NCBI GenBank assembly: GCA_003514385.1
Contig: DOQR01000006.1
Coordinates: 230,189 to 294,188, forward strand
Direction: 5' to 3'
Length of the DNA stretch: 64,000 bases
From: Oscillospiraceae bacterium
GTDB taxonomy: Bacteria > Bacillota > Clostridia > Oscillospirales > Acutalibacteraceae
Numbering within the stretch: position 1 is the first letter of the stretch; every line of letters begins with the position of its first letter. Below the pieces are notes generated by a model, which saw only the letters and a program-made list of their open reading frames with translations, made no database searches and was not told where the DNA came from. Shown here one piece after another: positions 60,693 through 64,000 of the stretch. The position numbers and the translations under genes were made by a program.

Positions 60693-61175
60693 TTGATATT
60701 TCAATTCGGCGAATACAAAATCGATGTTGATGTTGAAAAGACGAAGCAATTTTATAACCGCGCCAAAACGGTCAGCGAGGAATGCCAATGCGACGGGTGT
60801 CTTAACTTCGAGAGAGCCGTCGACGAACTTTCGCAGAATATCCGGGACTTTTTTTCCGCGCTCGGCGTTGACATGAAAAAAATCTGCGAATGTTATGTCT
60901 ATTGCGCCAAAGACGAAAACACGCTGTATTACGGTGGCTTTTGCCACATCTGCGGAACTTTACTCAGCGGCAAAAGCGCATGGAAACCGACGAGTGACTC
61001 AACAGCTTGTTGGGACGAAAAAGCAACATATCCGCTCTCGCCAAATTTCGTAATTTCATTCAGCGACCGTATCGACATGTTGGAACCGGATTTTCCGCTC
61101 CCTGTCGTTCAGCTCGACTTCGATGCGGATATCCCGTGGGTGCTCGGAAAGAGAAACAGCTATATTGACGAATAA
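60693..61175 (+). CDS. Hypothetical protein, Cys-rich N-terminal half
   Basis: The 160-aa soluble protein reads MIFQFGEYKIDVDVEKTKQF, then EECQCDGCLNFERAVDELSQ, KKICECYVYCAKDENTLYYG, GFCHICGTLLSGKSAW and a C-terminal strand LPVVQLDFDADIPWVLG. Several Cys pairs suggest zinc or metal binding, but no family is recognised. The start is TTG at 60693, 8 nt after GGAGG; a GTG at 60684 lies inside that ribosome site. A TATAAT at about 60654 may be its -10 box. It is followed 12 nt later by a second small gene. Confidence 0.7.
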   Translation: MIFQFGEYKIDVDVEKTKQFYNRAKTVSEECQCDGCLNFERAVDELSQNIRDFFSALGVDMKKICECYVYCAKDENTLYYGGFCHICGTLLSGKSAWKPTSDSTACWDEKATYPLSPNFVISFSDRIDMLEPDFPLPVVQLDFDADIPWVLGKRNSYIDE

Positions 61176-61187
61176 TGAGGCGAAAAA

Positions 61188-61391
61188 ATGAGCAAATACA
61201 ACGCACTTTGGGAATATGTCAAAAACAGCGGCGCGCAGTCGCTGAAGCTCACTTTTGATGAAATACAAAATATAGCTGGCGTGCCGATAGACCACTCGTT
61301 TCTGAACTTCAAAAAGGAGCTTGCGGATTACGACTATCGGGTCGGAAAAATCTCAATGAAAGAGAAGACCGTGAGTTTTGAGAAAGAATAA
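61188..61391 (+). CDS. Small DUF7662-like protein
   Basis: The 67-aa protein reads MSKYNALWEYVKNSGAQSLK, LTFDEIQNIAGVPIDHSFLN and a short C-terminus. The pattern Y..LW.YV....L.L.FDEI..I.G.P.....F resembles a small domain found alone or fused to restriction or helicase proteins (DUF7662-type). GGCGAAAAA precedes the ATG, and it starts 12 nt after the upstream unknown gene. Function is unknown. Confidence 0.7.
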   Translation: MSKYNALWEYVKNSGAQSLKLTFDEIQNIAGVPIDHSFLNFKKELADYDYRVGKISMKEKTVSFEKE

Positions 61392-61392
61392 A

Positions 61393-61417
61393 ATTGTGCG
61401 AACTTCGCGGGCGGATA
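61393..61417 (-). repeat. Remnant of composite repeat module 1
   Basis: On the minus strand it reads TATCCGCCCGCGAAGTTCGC then ACAAT, the second half of module 1 as at 50150-50170. Confidence 0.6.
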
Positions 61418-61547
61418 ACATCAGCTTCAGCAAGGTTGTGATGATTTCCAATATTACGGCGGTTGACCGTTGCCGATACTTATATCCGCAAATTCCTATC
61501 CGCCTAATACTCACAGCCCATCAGCAGCCTTTCACCTCCTCCGAGCA

Positions 61548-61576
61548 TTTACATCCCGAAAAAAGCATGCTATAAT
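61548..61576 (+). promoter_or_regulatory. Promoter of the GNAT gene
   Basis: TTTACA, 17-nt spacer, TATAAT, 32 nt before the ATG. Confidence 0.75.
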
Positions 61577-61607
61577 TCAACCGTAAAACTACGGGGAGAG
61601 ATGAAAA

Positions 61608-62036
61608 ATGGTAAGATTGGCATCGGTCGGCGATGCGGGAGAGCTTGAGCGCCTCAATGCAGAGTTCAACGGCAAGGGCAAGACTACGGAAGAAAGCATT
61701 CGCGCCTCGCTTCTTACAAACAGGCGCGAGGTTGTCATCGTTGCGGACGGCAACGGAGGACGGCTCGCCGGCTTCGTCTGCGTTCAGCTGAAAAAATCGT
61801 TCTGCTACGACGAATATATGCCCGAGATAACGGAGGTCTATGTCCGTCCCGAGTATCGCGGGCGGGGCGTCGCGCGGGAAATGCTGACCTTCGCGCAGGA
61901 ATACTGCAAAAAAATATACCCGCTTCACAGCTTCGAGCTGTTGACGGGCAGCGATAACACCGCCGCGCAAAAGCTCTACTCCGCCATCGGCTTCGAGCGC
62001 AGCGGCGAAATACATATGTCAAAGCAGGTAAAATAA
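61608..62036 (+). CDS. GNAT-family N-acetyltransferase
   Basis: The 142-aa protein has the GNAT layout: an N-terminal strand MVRLASVGDAGELERLNAEF, the strand FVCVQLKKSFCYDEYMPEIT, then EVYVRPEYRGRGVAREMLTF with the acetyl-CoA loop RGRGVA, and the C-terminal NTAAQKLYSAIGFERSGEI. It transfers an acetyl group from acetyl-CoA to an unknown amine. GGGGAGAGATGAAAA precedes the ATG. Unlike the fragment at 56395-56607 it is intact. The next gene follows 26 nt later. Confidence 0.93.
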   Translation: MVRLASVGDAGELERLNAEFNGKGKTTEESIRASLLTNRREVVIVADGNGGRLAGFVCVQLKKSFCYDEYMPEITEVYVRPEYRGRGVAREMLTFAQEYCKKIYPLHSFELLTGSDNTAAQKLYSAIGFERSGEIHMSKQVK

Positions 62037-62062
62037 TTTGAGAGAATCGCAGGAACAGAGCT

Positions 62063-62899
62063 ATGAGAATAATAAATACTTTTGATAAAATACCCGGCTG
62101 CTTTAAGAACAGCGCCTTTGATTTGGATGCATGGAGAGTATACGCCCGCGCGATTTCGCCGGAGCTTGGCGAAAAATGCGAACGGGATTCGAGGGAATAT
62201 GATTTCAATAACGACGTGCTGCCCGTAGTCAATAACGTGCTGCTCAACAGGGCCGCGGCGGTTGCGGCAAACGACTCCTTTGTCGCCGTGACCGACAAGC
62301 TTGCGGAAAATATCGGACGGCTTTTTGAAAACGGCGTCGAGACGGATATTATTCTCTATTTGGGGCTGTGCAACGGCGCGGGCTGGGCGACATCGCTTGA
62401 CGGCAGAGACGCGGTTTTGCTCGGAATAGAAAAAATTATCGAATTGAATTGGCAGGATGAATCCGCCATGCAGGCTCTGATTTTTCATGAAATAGGCCAC
62501 ATATGGCATAAAACCTATGGGAATCTCTATCCCGAGGCTCGGTCAGAGGGCGAAAATTCACTGGCTCAGCTCTATCAAGAGGGACTTGCCATGGCCTGCG
62601 AACATATTTTATGCCAAGATGACAGATACTATCATCAAAATCAAAACGGCTGGCTCGATTGGTGCAAGGAAAACGAAGCCGAAATAAAGCGTGAATATCT
62701 CCGTCGCGTCGACAAAAATATCAGCACGCAGGATTTCTTCGGGGATTGGTGCAGCTACAAAAATCACAGCGATGTTGGCTATTATCTGGGCTGCGAGTTC
62801 GTCAAATATTTGCAACGGCAATACTCGCTTGTCGATATAGCAAGCCTCAATGTCAATCAGTTATATAATCATTTTAAGGAGTTTGCGTCGGCCGAATAA
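62063..62899 (+). CDS. Putative zinc metallopeptidase (HEIGH)
   Basis: The 278-aa soluble protein has a zinc-binding HExxH in LIFHEIGHIWHKTYG (H142, E143, H146) and a second acidic helix YQEGLAMACEHIL with E173. That is the spacing expected of a gluzincin third ligand. Upstream strands LYLGLCNGAGWATSLDGRDA and VLLGIEKIIEL form the edge strand. The layout recalls DUF2268-type predicted Zn-proteases. No signal peptide is present. The substrate is unknown. It follows the GNAT gene by 26 nt and is the last gene before the AT-rich right edge. Confidence 0.75.
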   Translation: MRIINTFDKIPGCFKNSAFDLDAWRVYARAISPELGEKCERDSREYDFNNDVLPVVNNVLLNRAAAVAANDSFVAVTDKLAENIGRLFENGVETDIILYLGLCNGAGWATSLDGRDAVLLGIEKIIELNWQDESAMQALIFHEIGHIWHKTYGNLYPEARSEGENSLAQLYQEGLAMACEHILCQDDRYYHQNQNGWLDWCKENEAEIKREYLRRVDKNISTQDFFGDWCSYKNHSDVGYYLGCEFVKYLQRQYSLVDIASLNVNQLYNHFKEFASAE

Positions 62900-62948
62900 A
62901 CGGACGGCAAGCAGCAAAAAAGCTTTTACATAGAAAGAGCGTACTGTT

Positions 62949-63134
62949 CGCGGCGTTTTTGATTATTCGAGATATCCAAATTATCCTGATTATACCGGCA
63001 GTGTTATCGGTTTGTTATCGAGACTGATAACACTCGACCTACAGCTATGATAACAGCAAGCTATGTCGCTTCGAAATATTGTGTTTTTACTTAGAAAAGC
63101 GAGAACTTATATGTTACTAAGAAACATATAAGGC
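62949..63134 (+). repeat. Diverged direct repeat, copy A, with TTATC boxes
   Basis: About 186 bp, matched end to end by copy B (63472-63659), roughly 70-75% identical by eye. Shared blocks include TTTGATTATT, ATTATCCTG, GTTATC..TTTGTTATCG, TGATAACACT, CTTAGAAAAGC and the final ACATATA.GGC. Five TTATC/GATAA boxes lie at similar spacing in both. There is no coding capacity. Confidence 0.75.
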
Positions 63135-63239
63135 AAGTTGTTCTATGATTTCTTCATGCTTATGCTAAGAAAATTTCTCTCATTTAATATATTTTTTTCG
63201 CCTTGACGGTATGTCAAAACGGAATTTTTATCGAATATG

Positions 63240-63278
63240 TAAAAGGCTTCCGCCCCTAACAGGGCAGAAGCCTTAAAA
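63240..63278 (-). terminator. Terminator after the 47-aa ORF
   Basis: AAGGCTTCCGCCC pairs with GGGCAGAAGCCTT around CTAACA, A-rich before and after, so active on the minus strand (and possibly both). Confidence 0.8.
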
Positions 63279-63279
63279 A

Positions 63280-63423
63280 TTATGCGATTTTTAGGTTTAG
63301 TTGTAAGCCAAGTGTTACTATTTCATCTGTTGCAAAAACGGTTACTCGAAAAGTGCCGAGTCCCGAAACCCGCATAAATACTGGTTTTTTCGGCACATCT
63401 AAACCAAGAGGAACTATTCCCAC
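63280..63423 (-). CDS. Possible small protein between the two direct repeats
   Basis: A 47-aa frame from GTG (or 53 aa from TTG at 63441) reads VGIVPLGLDVPKKPVFMRVS, then GLGTFRVTVFATDEIVTLGL and QLNLKIA. The amino-acid pattern looks protein-like and the stop is followed directly by a good terminator. There is no clear ribosome site, so it may be the C-terminal remnant of a larger gene. No family recognised. Confidence 0.4.
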   Translation of the reverse strand: MGIVPLGLDVPKKPVFMRVSGLGTFRVTVFATDEIVTLGLQLNLKIA

Positions 63424-63471
63424 TCGACAAAGCCTAATCAATTTTGCTTAGAGATTATTCTCTGTCGTATT

Positions 63472-63659
63472 CGTGGCGCTTTTGATTATTTGATGTATCC
63501 ATATTATCCTGCCTATATGGGCTAATGTTATCAGTTTGTTATCGGGGTTGATAACACTTACCCTGTAGCTATGGATAATAGCAATCTATACCACTTCAAA
63601 TTATAAGCGTTTTTGCTTAGAAAAGCAAGAGATTTTGTATTATTATCAAACATATAGGC
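63472..63659 (+). repeat. Diverged direct repeat, copy B
   Basis: Second copy of the unit at 62949-63134. It also contains the hairpin TTGCTTAGAAAAGCAA. Its right end lies 10 bp from the stop of the gene that runs off the window. Confidence 0.75.
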
Positions 63660-63668
63660 GTAGGTGGT

Positions 63669-64000
63669 TCATTCAGGAATTAATACATCTCCATCGGAGA
63701 TTGTTGCCTTAAATACCGAAATTGCACCTGCAATGGTATTACCTCTGGTCTTATCAATTTCGCCTTCATAGGAAATCTGTACTGTATCACCAACCTTGAC
63801 AATTCCATAATCTACATAACGGGAGATGCGAAGGTCATTTAGCAGAACCTTGTAGGTGATACCGTCTGTCGGATTCTTGCACAGGATAGAATCATCCACC
63901 ACGATATATTCTTCTGTAATCTCAATGATTGTACCGGCTACCGAGTTTCTGTACGGTTCATACTCTACTTCAGTGGAATTCTCTTTCGCATAATGGATAA
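63669..64000 (-). CDS. C-terminal part of an AT-rich unknown gene (DUF3221-like OB domain)
   Basis: The frame is open from the right edge to a TGA at 63669 and gives at least 110 residues: YEPYRNSVAGTIIEITEEYI, VVDDSILCKNPTDGITYKVL, then VDYGIVKVGDTVQISYEGEI and a final SDGDVLIPE. The strand pattern (GTIIEI...YIVV, then VGDTVQISYEGEI) resembles small OB-fold DUF3221-like domains found on lipoproteins and at the ends of some M56/BlaR1-type sensors. Base composition is clearly more AT-rich than the rest of the window. The N-terminus is outside, so function stays open. Confidence 0.65.
   Translation of the reverse strand, partial: IHYAKENSTEVEYEPYRNSVAGTIIEITEEYIVVDDSILCKNPTDGITYKVLLNDLRISRYVDYGIVKVGDTVQISYEGEIDKTRGNTIAGAISVFKATISDGDVLIPE

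Noticed and set aside
62949..63659. TTATC boxes as DnaA boxes of a replication origin
   Set aside because: None extends to TTATCCACA or TTATNCACA, and no dnaA, dnaN or rep gene is present. Other binding roles remain possible.

Overview
The window looks like chromosome from a Gram-positive anaerobe of the class Clostridia, probably Oscillospiraceae/Ruminococcaceae. Supporting signs are a moderately high GC content, GGAGG-type ribosome sites, lipoprotein signal peptides, a sortase-type tail, the DUF1934-argS gene pair, a FeoB-associated Cys-rich protein, an archaeal-type aspartyl-tRNA synthetase beside GatCAB, and many short modular intergenic repeats. No rRNA, tRNA or CRISPR array was seen. 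Taxonomy is inferred from gene content and not tested.

Layout. 1-8.7 kb: minus-strand genes (partial unknown, secreted DUF4832-type protein, ANT(6)-like nucleotidyltransferase, membrane XRE regulator, ribF, typA, an SDR-like protein, a PNPOx-fold flavoprotein). 8.7-13.9 kb: a 1237-aa wall-anchored double metallophosphoesterase and rmuC. 14.1-21.6 kb, plus strand: oligopeptide-binding lipoprotein, VanZ, rlmB, a 1076-aa acidic protein with a degenerate P-type ATPase body, UDP-glucuronate 4-epimerase. 21.9-26.5 kb: alpha/beta hydrolase, a tiny Q/N-rich protein and gatC-gatA-gatB. 26.5-38 kb: lipoprotein, LCAT-like hydrolase, hisS-aspS, mgsA, gyrB-gyrA and an unknown gene. 38-43 kb: DUF1934-argS, CDF transporter, Nudix. 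43-50 kb: galU with a RING-like/DUF2628 membrane protein, ComM, lipoprotein, membrane M28 peptidase, VanY carboxypeptidase. 50-56 kb: prfB-cyclase-sugar transferase, XRE membrane regulator, YczE-like protein, ferredoxin-type aldo/keto reductase. 56-61 kb: an iron island (DtxR regulator, three near-identical operators, feoA-feoA-feoB and a FeoB-associated protein), with debris of a GNAT gene and a P1B ATPase. 61-64 kb: small unknown proteins, a GNAT, a HExxH protein, then an AT-rich stretch with two diverged direct repeats and the tail of a gene running off the edge; this looks like the border of acquired DNA.

How genes work together. GatCAB plus an archaeal-type AspRS suggests indirect synthesis of Asn-tRNA and/or Gln-tRNA. 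DtxR, its operators and feoAAB form one ferrous-iron regulon. galU, the UDP-glucuronate epimerase, the sugar transferase and VanY point to envelope polysaccharide and peptidoglycan metabolism.

Most notable items: the P-type ATPase-like protein lacking the catalytic signatures; a TA-flanked MITE whose second copy supplies the gatA stop codon; a palindromic element flanked by perfect 22-bp direct repeats; a modular repeat family; an XRE gene whose only well-placed start is ATA; and the duplicated TTATC-rich unit at the right edge.
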